Assembly: GCA_022736595.1 (NCBI GenBank)
Contig: DZDC01000038.1
Location: forward strand, 1 to 20,559
DNA length: 20,559 nt
Direction: 5' to 3'
From: Draconibacterium orientale
Lineage (GTDB): Bacteria > Bacteroidota > Bacteroidia > Bacteroidales > UBA1556
Part shown: positions 7,119 to 13,763 of the stretch, piece by piece
Layout: every line of letters starts with the position of its first letter
How positions within the stretch are numbered: position 1 is the stretch's first letter
The notes under the pieces: model-generated
Database searches by the model: none
Told to the model about the DNA's origin: nothing
The model's input: the letters and a program-made list of their open reading frames with translations, nothing else
Position numbers and translations under genes: made by a program

Positions 7119-9113
7119 ATGCTAATCAGCGTGCAAATCTTTAAAACCATACTTGTTCTTGTTCTTACTGGAATGTCAATGTGGGTTCAAGCTCAGTATG
7201 CAAACAAAATATGGTACTTTGGTGAATATGCAGGCATCAACTTCAATATTTCACCCCCTTCAAGCCTAAGCAATAGTATGCTTCAATCCTATGATAATAA
7301 TAGTACCATTACAGATACTAATGGGAATTTATTGTTTTATACCAATGGAGTAACAGTTTGGAACAAACTTCATAATGTCATGACCAATGGAACCGCTTTG
7401 GGAGCCACTTTGAGTTCAGGTCAAAGCACCATGATTGTGCCGCAGCCCAATTCCAATCTATTCTATATTTTCACCGTTGGATACGCCTCCGGAGATGCAT
7501 TCAGATACTCAATTGTGGATATTAGCTTATCTGGAGGAAATGGGGCTGTAACACAAAAAGGGATTATTTTATTCTCAAACAGTACTGAAAAAATTGACGC
7601 AATCTACAATCCTAATGACACAAGTTACTGGGTAATGACCCATGCATGGAATACCAACCAATTTTATTGTTATAAAATTACAAATCAGGGGCTGCAACCT
7701 TTGCCTGTAATTTCAGCCATTGGAAGCATTCATTCTGGAGGCACCTCCAATGGTAATAATGCCATAGGTCAAATGAGTTTTTCAGAAGATGGATCATTTT
7801 TAGCCAATGCGATTTACGATATAGGAAAAATTGAACTGTTCAATTTTAATCTGACAACTGGAGTTTTGAGCAATGTCATTTCGCTTACAGGATATACAAA
7901 GCCCTGGGGAATAGCTATCAGCAACAACAATCGATTTCTTTATTTTACTGAATGGTTTGATGACGATTTATACCAACTTGATTTAATTTCTGGCAACGCA
8001 GCAACCATTATGTCGGCAAAAATATTGGTAGGTACTGCCACTTTTCCTACAGGATCAAGCGCGTACAAAATTGGATATTTAGAGCCGGGATTCGATGGCA
8101 AAATTTACATTGCTAAATTTGGGCAACATTTTATAAGTGCCATTAATTCTCCTGATTTGCTTGGTTCTGCTTGCGGATTTATCGATAATGCAATTAATTT
8201 AGGAACCCCAACTTGCAACGCTGGCCTGTCACGTACTGTTACAAAATACCCGCCTAAATACTGCTCTCATCAATATTTTGATTCAGTTTATATATGTTCA
8301 GGTGATTCTGCCTTCATTAATGGAATATATTATAAATATGCCTCAGACATTATTGACACTCTTGTCGCTGCTTCGGGTTGCGATAGCATCATCACAACTT
8401 CCCTATTAGTTAAGCCAATCCCAGTAATAAGCCTTGGTAACGATACTTCATTTTGTATTGGCGATAGTATTAAACTTTATGTAAATGCTGGTTTTAATAG
8501 TGTACTTTGGAATACGAGTTGCACCCAAGACACAATCACTATTTACAGTCAAGGAACTTATTGGGTACAAGTAACCCTTAACAATTGCACTAACTCAGAT
8601 AGCATCTTTGTTTTAAATAACTCAAGTTCTTTTTTGTCAATTGCTGATTCAACCCTTTGTAAGGATGAAATTTTTAAGATAAGTCTTCCATCCAATTATT
8701 CTTATTCATGGTCTGATGGGAGTTCTAGCTTCGAAAATGAATTTAATACCGAAGGTTTTTACTGGGTCGAAATTACTGATAATTGCAAAACCTATGTGGA
8801 CACGTTTGCACTTTCATTTGAAGACTGCTCATGCAACTGGTACATTCCCAATGCTTTTACGCCCAATGGAGATGGAATTAACGAAATTTTCATTCCCCTA
8901 TCAAATTGCACTGTATATCGTTATGAATTATATATTTTCAATCGATGGGGGGCTAATATTTTCAAATCTAATGATCAAAATAAAGGGTGGAATGGCAAAG
9001 TCAAATATGCTGATGCCAGCGATGGAGTTTACTTCTACCAATTGATTTACTATTTAAATCCCGAAGATAAAAAAAGCAAAATCCTAAATGGAAGTTTAAC
9101 GCTTATAAGGTAA
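7119..9113 (+). CDS. Secreted T9SS type B sorting-domain protein with beta-propeller-like and Ig-like regions
   Basis: A 664-residue exported protein. Residues 1-25 form a signal peptide (hydrophobic core ILVLVLTGMSMWVQA). Residues 28-375 resemble the beta-propeller-like domain common in Bacteroidota surface proteins (KIWYFGEYAGINFN, GNLLFYTNGVTVWN, GQSTMIVPQP). Three Cys-containing Ig/SprB-like repeats follow: about 385-433 (ICSGDSAF...GCDSIITTSLLV), 436-499 (LGNDTSFCIGDS...GTYWVQVT) and 507-570. The end is a gliding-motility-associated C-terminal domain: NAFTPNGDGINEIF (578-591), FNRWGANIF (607-615), GWNGK (623-627), DGVYFYQL (635-642) and terminal NGSLTLIR. In this family the domain directs outer-membrane export by the type IX system (type B). 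The function of the cargo is unknown; adhesion or a surface role is likely. Confidence 0.92.
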   Translation: MLISVQIFKTILVLVLTGMSMWVQAQYANKIWYFGEYAGINFNISPPSSLSNSMLQSYDNNSTITDTNGNLLFYTNGVTVWNKLHNVMTNGTALGATLSSGQSTMIVPQPNSNLFYIFTVGYASGDAFRYSIVDISLSGGNGAVTQKGIILFSNSTEKIDAIYNPNDTSYWVMTHAWNTNQFYCYKITNQGLQPLPVISAIGSIHSGGTSNGNNAIGQMSFSEDGSFLANAIYDIGKIELFNFNLTTGVLSNVISLTGYTKPWGIAISNNNRFLYFTEWFDDDLYQLDLISGNAATIMSAKILVGTATFPTGSSAYKIGYLEPGFDGKIYIAKFGQHFISAINSPDLLGSACGFIDNAINLGTPTCNAGLSRTVTKYPPKYCSHQYFDSVYICSGDSAFINGIYYKYASDIIDTLVAASGCDSIITTSLLVKPIPVISLGNDTSFCIGDSIKLYVNAGFNSVLWNTSCTQDTITIYSQGTYWVQVTLNNCTNSDSIFVLNNSSSFLSIADSTLCKDEIFKISLPSNYSYSWSDGSSSFENEFNTEGFYWVEITDNCKTYVDTFALSFEDCSCNWYIPNAFTPNGDGINEIFIPLSNCTVYRYELYIFNRWGANIFKSNDQNKGWNGKVKYADASDGVYFYQLIYYLNPEDKKSKILNGSLTLIR

Positions 9114-9118
9114 CTTTG
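9111..9118 (+). promoter_or_regulatory. Possible -7 element (TAACTTTG) overlapping the stop of the T9SS gene
   Basis: The TAA stop of the upstream gene is also the TA of TAACTTTG, a TAnnTTTG match 11 bp before the glycosyltransferase ATG at 9130. If real, the downstream gene would have an almost leaderless transcript, or would start at the in-frame ATG 9157. No convincing -33 element is seen. Confidence 0.28.
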
Positions 9119-9129
9119 GCGTCTTCAAA

Positions 9130-10233
9130 ATGAGCAAAGATACCAATGATACTTCAATGAATACTCAAAAATCCAAATCAAAAATACTTTACTTATACCC
9201 AAGACAACGCTCGTCTTTTGTAGCAAAAGATATTAAACTCCTTTCGGAAAGATATGAGGTAGTTGAATTTCTATTTCGTACTAAACCTAAATTTTTATTG
9301 CCCTTTGAACTGGTACGACTTAAGCTTTTTCTTCTTCGAAATCTCTTTTCTATAAAACTATATGTGGTAATGTTTGCAGGATATTGGTCTCTTTTACCTG
9401 CCATTTTTGCAAAAATCTTTGGCAAAAGAAACTTGATCATTACGGGAGGCACCGATTGTGTAAGTTTTCCAGAAATTGGCTACGGAAATTTTCAAAATCC
9501 ACTCATTGCGTGGTTTACAAAACAAAGTTTTAAATTAAGCACTCGTATTGTAGCATTGCACTCATCCATGATATTAGCCGATTATAAATATCTTCCATTA
9601 ACTTATAAACGCCAAGGAATTAAAGCATTTGTGCCTAATTTAAAAACTGAAATTGATATTATTGAAAATGGTTATGACGCTGCGTTTTGGAGGCCACAAG
9701 ACAGCTCAAAATCAAAAACCTTTTTAAGTGTCGCACTTGGAATAGAAAATGCTAAAACAAGAAATATCAAAGGTTATGATCTTATACTGGAAGTGGCAAA
9801 AAATTATCCTTCCTATGAATTTGTTTTTGTTGGCCTTTCGAGCACACAGGTCGATTTTGAAGTTCCAGCAAATGTTCAACTTCATGGAAAAACAAACGCC
9901 GAAGGACTACGCAAATACTACAGCCAATCCCAATTCTACCTTCAGCTTAGCATGTCAGAAGGATTTCCCAACGCTTTGTGCGAGGCCATGTTATGCGAGT
10001 GTGTGCCCATTGTTTCGGCAGTGGCATCCATGCCCGAAATCGTAGGCAGCTCCGGTTTTATCCTTCCCCAAAAAGACCTCAATCTCTTGACCCAAATCAT
10101 CGAAAAAGCCTTGCAATCTGACCTTGAGCAGTTGGGCAAAGCGGCACGCCACCGCATCAGCAGCCAATATACCGAGCAAATGAGAGCTGAGAAACTCAAC
10201 TCGCTGATTAAAAATTTGATGGACAAAAAATAA
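9130..10233 (+). CDS. Glycosyltransferase family 4 (GT-B fold), second copy
   Basis: A 367-residue GT4-like enzyme. The N-terminal half is divergent but has the alternating beta/alpha pattern of a GT-B acceptor domain (KILYLYPRQRSSF at 18-30; IITGGTDCVSFPE at 103-115). The C-terminal domain has VFVGL (232-236), the EX7E motif EGFPNALCE (277-285), and AVASMPEIVGSSGFI (297-311), typical of the donor site. It would act in the cytosol on a nucleotide sugar; donor and product are unknown. It lies 16 bp after the T9SS protein gene and may be cotranscribed with it or use the possible promoter at 9111. ATG 9130 is taken as the start; in-frame ATG 9157 would remove nine polar residues. The last third is visibly less AT-rich than the first two thirds. 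Confidence 0.87.
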   Translation: MSKDTNDTSMNTQKSKSKILYLYPRQRSSFVAKDIKLLSERYEVVEFLFRTKPKFLLPFELVRLKLFLLRNLFSIKLYVVMFAGYWSLLPAIFAKIFGKRNLIITGGTDCVSFPEIGYGNFQNPLIAWFTKQSFKLSTRIVALHSSMILADYKYLPLTYKRQGIKAFVPNLKTEIDIIENGYDAAFWRPQDSSKSKTFLSVALGIENAKTRNIKGYDLILEVAKNYPSYEFVFVGLSSTQVDFEVPANVQLHGKTNAEGLRKYYSQSQFYLQLSMSEGFPNALCEAMLCECVPIVSAVASMPEIVGSSGFILPQKDLNLLTQIIEKALQSDLEQLGKAARHRISSQYTEQMRAEKLNSLIKNLMDKK

Positions 10234-10270
10234 TTTGTCAAAACCTACTTTTTTACACCAAAAATATTTC

Positions 10271-10278
10271 TACCTTTG
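10271..10278 (+). promoter_or_regulatory. -7 element (TACCTTTG) of the rpsA promoter
   Basis: TACCTTTGCA is a typical form of the Bacteroidota TAnnTTTG element at highly expressed genes. The expected -33 region is T-rich (CTTTTTTAC) rather than TTG. The transcript should start near 10283-10285. An in-frame TTG at 10276 lies inside this element, so it cannot be the translation start. Confidence 0.7.
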
Positions 10279-10282
10279 CAGC

Positions 10283-10347
10283 CCCGAAAAATCATGTCGG
10301 GACGAGTAATTCATTTATTGTTTAACCAGACTGTATTCCAGGCAGTC
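10283..10347 (+). promoter_or_regulatory. rpsA 5' leader with two small hairpins (candidate autoregulatory element)
   Basis: The leader of about 80 nt holds two perfect 5-bp stems, each with a 9-nt loop: CCCGA (10283-10287) with TCGGG (10297-10301), and GACTG (10329-10333) with CAGTC (10343-10347). The first would sit at the very 5' end of the transcript and the second ends 15 nt before the ATG. Ribosomal protein genes often control themselves through their leaders, so a role in S1 autoregulation or mRNA stability is possible. Both stems are short and could be chance. Confidence 0.33.
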
Positions 10348-10362
10348 ACACTACTATTTATT

Positions 10363-12345
10363 ATGTCAGAAGAAAACGTCATTCATGACGAAGTAACCGT
10401 TGAAGCTCCCCAAGCTGAGGTTGAAACTCCCCAAGTTGAAGTTGAAGTTATAGAAGAAGCTCCCGTTGTAGCTGAGGTTAAGACCGGCAAAAAAGCTGCT
10501 AAGGACGAAGAACCCATCGATTTTGACTGGGAAAACGAAGGCAATGGCAAAATGGTATCAGGTGCAGATCACGCAAGATTAGCCGATATCTACGACAAAA
10601 CCTTAAAATCAGTAACCGATCAACAAGTGGTTGAAGGTGTCATCATGGCCATGAACAGCCGCGAAGTGGTGGTAAACATCGGCTTTAAATCAGACGGTGT
10701 CCTTTCATTCAACGAATTGCGCTACCTAAGCAATGTAAAAATTGGCGATAAAGTGGACGTTTACATCGAAAGCCAAGAAGACGCTAGCGGTCAGCTTGTC
10801 CTTTCACATAAAAAAGCTCGTTCACTCAAATCATGGGATCGTGTTAACGAAGCCCTTGAAAAAGACGAAATCATCAACGGTTTTGTTAAATGTCGTACCA
10901 AAGGCGGCTTGATCGTTGACGTATTCGGAATCGAAGCTTTCTTACCCGGTTCTCAAATCGACGTTAAACCCATCCGCGATTACGATGTTTACGTTGGTAA
11001 TACCATGGAATTCAAAGTGGTTAAAATCAACAACGAATTCAAAAACGTGGTGGTTTCACATAAAGCCCTTATTCAGGACGAGCTCGAAAAGCAAAAAACT
11101 GAAATCATGGGTAAACTCGAAAAAGGTCAAGTGCTTGAAGGTACCGTTAAAAATATCACCACCTACGGCGTATTCATCGATTTGGGTGGCGTTGACGGAC
11201 TTATCCATATCACCGATCTTTCTTGGGGTCGCATCAATCACCCTGAAGAAGTGGTTACCCTCGATCAAAAAATCAATGTGGTTATCCTCGATTTCGATGA
11301 AACCAAAAAACGTATCGCTCTCGGCTTAAAACAACTTACTCCTCATCCATGGGATGCCCTTGATGCTAACCTTACCGTTGGCGACAAGGTAAAAGGTAAA
11401 GTAGTAGTTATTGCCGATTACGGTGCATTTATCGAAATTGCTACTGGCGTTGAAGGACTTATTCACGTGAGCGAAATGTCATGGTCACAACACTTACGTA
11501 CCGCTCAAGATTTCATGCAAGTAGGTACTGAAATAGAAGCCACCATACTTACCCTCGACCGCGACGAACGCAAAATGTCGTTAGGTATCAAACAACTTAT
11601 CCCAGATCCATGGGCTGCCATCGATGCTCGTTACCCCAAAGGTTCTAAACACACTGCCACCGTTCGCAACTTTACCAACTTCGGTATTTTTGTAGAATTG
11701 GAAGAAGGTATCGACGGATTGGTACACATCTCTGACCTTAGCTGGTCTAAGAAAATCAAACATCCCGCTGAATTTACCAAAGTAGGTGATACGCTTGATG
11801 TTGTGGTACTTGATGTAGATATGGAAAATCGTCGCCTTAGCTTAGGTCACAAACAACTCGAAGAAAATCCTTGGGATGTTTTCGAAACTGTTTTTGGAAT
11901 GGAAAGCGTACAAAAAGGAACCATCACCAACATCTCTGATAAAGGTGCCCTTATCGCTCTTCCCTACGGTGTTGAAGGATTCGTTCCAAAACGTCACCTA
12001 ACCAAAGAAGACGGTAGCACGCCTAAAGTTGATGATGCTCTTGACTTTGTGGTAATTGAATTCAGCAAAGAAAACAAGAAAATCATCCTTTCTCACAGTC
12101 GCATTTTCGAAAAAGCACAAGCTGCCGAAAAAGCACAAGCTAAATCTATCAAAGCTACTGCTGAGAAAACTACCAACAATACCATCAGCAACATCAATAA
12201 AAACGTTGAGAAAAGCACCTTCGGAGACCTTTCAGTTCTTGAAGACTTGAAAGCCGAAATGCAAGAAAACGAAAAAGCTAAAGCTGAGAAACTTCTAAAG
12301 AAAATGGAAGATAAGAAAAACAAAACCAAAGAAACTGAAGAATAA
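10363..12345 (+). CDS. rpsA: 30S ribosomal protein S1
   Basis: A 660-residue S1 protein, the mRNA-binding protein of the small ribosomal subunit. An acidic, low-complexity N-terminal tail (about 1-60) precedes six S1 RNA-binding domains at about 87-151, 168-234, 255-324, 340-411, 427-498 and 516-579. Signature blocks include KCRTKGGLIVDVFGIEAFLP (176-195), YGVFIDLGGVDGLIHITDLS (268-287) and NFGIFVELEEGIDGLVHISD (439-458). The C-terminal 80 residues are a Lys/Glu-rich tail. The frame is open further upstream, with a TTG at 10276 and an ATG at 10294. The TTG lies in the promoter and the ATG only about 10 nt into the transcript, and MSEEN at 10363 matches the usual Bacteroidota start. There is no Shine-Dalgarno sequence. 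A terminator follows directly, so the gene appears to be monocistronic. Confidence 0.97.
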   Translation: MSEENVIHDEVTVEAPQAEVETPQVEVEVIEEAPVVAEVKTGKKAAKDEEPIDFDWENEGNGKMVSGADHARLADIYDKTLKSVTDQQVVEGVIMAMNSREVVVNIGFKSDGVLSFNELRYLSNVKIGDKVDVYIESQEDASGQLVLSHKKARSLKSWDRVNEALEKDEIINGFVKCRTKGGLIVDVFGIEAFLPGSQIDVKPIRDYDVYVGNTMEFKVVKINNEFKNVVVSHKALIQDELEKQKTEIMGKLEKGQVLEGTVKNITTYGVFIDLGGVDGLIHITDLSWGRINHPEEVVTLDQKINVVILDFDETKKRIALGLKQLTPHPWDALDANLTVGDKVKGKVVVIADYGAFIEIATGVEGLIHVSEMSWSQHLRTAQDFMQVGTEIEATILTLDRDERKMSLGIKQLIPDPWAAIDARYPKGSKHTATVRNFTNFGIFVELEEGIDGLVHISDLSWSKKIKHPAEFTKVGDTLDVVVLDVDMENRRLSLGHKQLEENPWDVFETVFGMESVQKGTITNISDKGALIALPYGVEGFVPKRHLTKEDGSTPKVDDALDFVVIEFSKENKKIILSHSRIFEKAQAAEKAQAKSIKATAEKTTNNTISNINKNVEKSTFGDLSVLEDLKAEMQENEKAKAEKLLKKMEDKKNKTKETEE

Positions 12346-12370
12346 TTTTCAGAAGTTTCATAAACTGATA

Positions 12371-12406
12371 AAAAGCTCGAACGATTACCGTTCGAGCTTT
12401 TTTTTT
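12371..12406 (+). terminator. Strong intrinsic terminator after rpsA
   Basis: GCTCGAACG (12375-12383), loop ATTAC, CGTTCGAGC (12389-12397): a perfect 9-bp GC-containing stem followed by nine T residues (12398-12406). It lies 25 bp past the rpsA stop. The stem is preceded by A residues, so it could also stop transcription on the opposite strand. Confidence 0.92.
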
Positions 12407-12546
12407 CGTCATCACCTTCCACTATTAATCTTTTTAAATGCAATGCAACCAAATTCAATACGCCATATCAAATCCAATGATAGAATTGCAAAGCCTAGTC
12501 ATTGATAAGACTATACCAAATTATAGCGGTTATGCCGAGCTAACGT

Positions 12547-12589
12547 TTCCGTTAAGATAGAAATCGGAACGGAAGTAATGAGGAATCTT
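12547..12589 (-). repeat. REP-like palindromic repeat, left copy (minus orientation)
   Basis: Read on the minus strand, 12589-12570 gives AAGATTCCTCATTACTTCCG, which matches the right copy at 18 of 20 positions. It continues into a perfect 7-bp hairpin: TTCCGTT (12547-12553) pairs with AACGGAA (12568-12574). Head sequence plus TTCCG/CGGAA hairpin is the same layout as the right copy, although the loops differ. Confidence 0.6.
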
Positions 12590-12704
12590 TTACAAACATT
12601 GGAATGGTCATTGGTTTTTAGCAAATTCAGCGCAATTTTTAGCCATTTTCGCACAGCGTCGGCCTCGCTTTTTGGCCATTCCCAACGCTCGAGGTAGCGC
12701 ATGG

Positions 12705-12742
12705 CTTTGGAGGACTAAGCCCAAAGGGAATAATAACTTTGG
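12705..12742. repeat. Three-part alternating repeat CTTTGG / CCAAAG / CTTTGG with equal 10-nt spacers
   Basis: CTTTGG occurs at 12705-12710 and 12737-12742, with CCAAAG between them at 12721-12726. Both gaps are exactly 10 nt. The middle segment can pair with either flank, giving two mutually exclusive hairpins. Confidence 0.5.
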
Positions 12743-12800
12743 CAAAATTGGAGTTTTGAAACTTTAGCTCATAACCGCGCAAAATCGGTGCGATGGCAAC

Positions 12801-12823
12801 TAATTCCGACGCAGGAGGAATTA
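12801..12823. repeat. 7-bp perfect hairpin TAATTCC / GGAATTA
   Basis: TAATTCC (12801-12807) pairs with GGAATTA (12817-12823) across a 9-nt loop. An alternative stem, GGAG (12814-12817) with CTCC (12824-12827), competes for part of it. Confidence 0.45.
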
Positions 12824-12978
12824 CTCCGCCTTGAGAAAATGGCGTAAAGAAAATTGGGAATGGCAAGCGCTAAAAAACACATTTTGTTTGACGAACGTTA
12901 GACTGTTATGAATGCTTGCTTTATAAATATTACATAGATTTTTGCTATTGTCAGACTAAAAACAAATACTTATTGCTT

Positions 12979-13017
12979 AAGATTCCTCACTGCTTCCGAA
13001 AGCTTTCGGAACGGAAT
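12979..13017 (+). repeat. REP-like palindromic repeat, right copy
   Basis: The head AAGATTCCTCACTGC runs into a perfect 18-bp palindrome TTCCGAAAGCTTTCGGAA (12994-13011), then CGGAATGAC. ATTCC (12982-12986) and GGAAT (13013-13017) can extend the stem after a bulge. It lies about 45 bp past the tsaB stop on the opposite strand. Elements with this kind of head and tail are common between genes in Bacteroidota (recalled, not checked). Confidence 0.65.
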
Positions 13018-13063
13018 GACAATCAAAAAGAAGGTTTTAAGAGGGAGGAGGTTGGAAAGAATA

Positions 13064-13759
13064 TTAATTTAACCCCTTAATTTTCGACACTGCCGCCGCA
13101 AATTCTTTAAGATAAAAGGGCTCAAAATAGGCCAAATCGACAAACTGCTTTTCTTGAAACTTTTGAAACGAAAGGGCGCTCATTCCTCGAGCACTGGCTT
13201 CTACTTGGGTGAGAAAATGGGCATGAGGATGCTCAAGTAAGGTGGCATATTTGGGGGCCCCATCGCCACAAAAAATAAGGTGATGGCTTTGCAAAATTTC
13301 ATCATAGATGTTGGGAGTTAATACCACGGCCTCCACTGGATTTTGTGCTTTAAGCTGTGCATCAAAACTTTGGGTATATACTTCCATTCGGCGTGCGTCC
13401 ACCATGGGTTGAATCCAACCTTCAAAATCGGGAGATTGAAGCTGCAGGGCTTGATAAGCAATGCTTTGCAAGGTGTCTATGGCAATCATCGGTATTTGCA
13501 GCGAATAGCAGAGCCCCTTGGCCAAGCTGCTTCCGATACGCAATCCCGTATAACTTCCTGGCCCTTGACTTAAAGCTATGGCGTTTAATTGCGAATAGAC
13601 CACTCCATTGCGCTGGAGCAATTGATCCACCATAGGAGCTAGTTGGGCTGCGTGGGCATTGGCTTCTTTGAGTTCGAGGAAATCGAGGGTGCTGCCTTCA
13701 CGCGATAAACTTACGCTACAAATGGAGGTAGAAGTCTCGATATTCAAAATTAAACTCAT
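13064..13759 (-). CDS. tsaB: tRNA threonylcarbamoyladenosine biosynthesis protein TsaB
   Basis: A 231-residue ASKHA-fold protein. The N-terminus ILNIETSTSICSVSLS (4-19) and the hallmark QGPGSYTGLRIG (65-76) identify TsaB. It partners with TsaD and TsaE in transferring the threonylcarbamoyl group to A37 of ANN-reading tRNAs in the cytosol. TsaB itself lacks the metal-binding histidines of TsaD. The length is normal for bacterial TsaB. It is the last gene of the minus-strand block, starting 4 bp after the deaminase stop, so it is probably cotranscribed. The link with peptidase and purine genes is not functional in any obvious way. Confidence 0.95.
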   Translation of the reverse strand: MSLILNIETSTSICSVSLSREGSTLDFLELKEANAHAAQLAPMVDQLLQRNGVVYSQLNAIALSQGPGSYTGLRIGSSLAKGLCYSLQIPMIAIDTLQSIAYQALQLQSPDFEGWIQPMVDARRMEVYTQSFDAQLKAQNPVEAVVLTPNIYDEILQSHHLIFCGDGAPKYATLLEHPHAHFLTQVEASARGMSALSFQKFQEKQFVDLAYFEPFYLKEFAAAVSKIKGLN

Positions 13760-13763
13760 CGGA

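Larger units (their letters stand above)
12675..12864. repeat. 11-bp perfect inverted repeat (GCCATTCCCAA / TTGGGAATGGC)
   Basis: The arms are 12675-12685 and 12854-12864. They enclose 168 bp that contain the local hairpins at 12705-12742 and 12801-12823. Arms this long could close a larger RNA domain or be remnants of element ends. Confidence 0.5.
12407..13063. other. Gene-free, inverted-repeat-rich intergenic region of about 650 bp
   Basis: No convincing gene is present. Two minus-strand open frames of 63 and 75 codons (12511-12702 and 12639-12866) overlap each other in different frames, and neither has a promoter, a ribosome binding site or a recognisable family. Several inverted repeats are present: CTAACGTT (12540-12547) with AACGTTAG (12894-12901), TTTTTAGC (12636-12643) with GCTAAAAA (12869-12876), and GCCATTCCCAA (12675-12685) with TTGGGAATGGC (12854-12864). 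They are roughly nested, and local hairpins lie inside. Two copies of a REP-like repeat lie in opposite orientation near its left and right parts. This looks like a dispersed repeat, a decayed mobile element, or an untranslated structured RNA rather than a plain spacer. Confidence 0.55.

Noticed and set aside
12511..12702. 63-codon minus-strand open frame in the gene-free region
   Set aside because: It has no start signals, overlaps another open frame, runs through the left REP-like repeat and contains inverted-repeat arms. It is better explained as repeat DNA.
12639..12866. 75-codon minus-strand open frame in the gene-free region
   Set aside because: It lies between inverted-repeat arms, has no promoter or ribosome binding site, and its Pro/Ser-rich translation matches no family I know.
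12994..13011. 18-bp palindrome as an operator or terminator of tsaB
   Set aside because: It has no T run on either side and carries the REP-like head and tail, so a repeat is the better explanation. Incidental RNA stabilisation is still possible.
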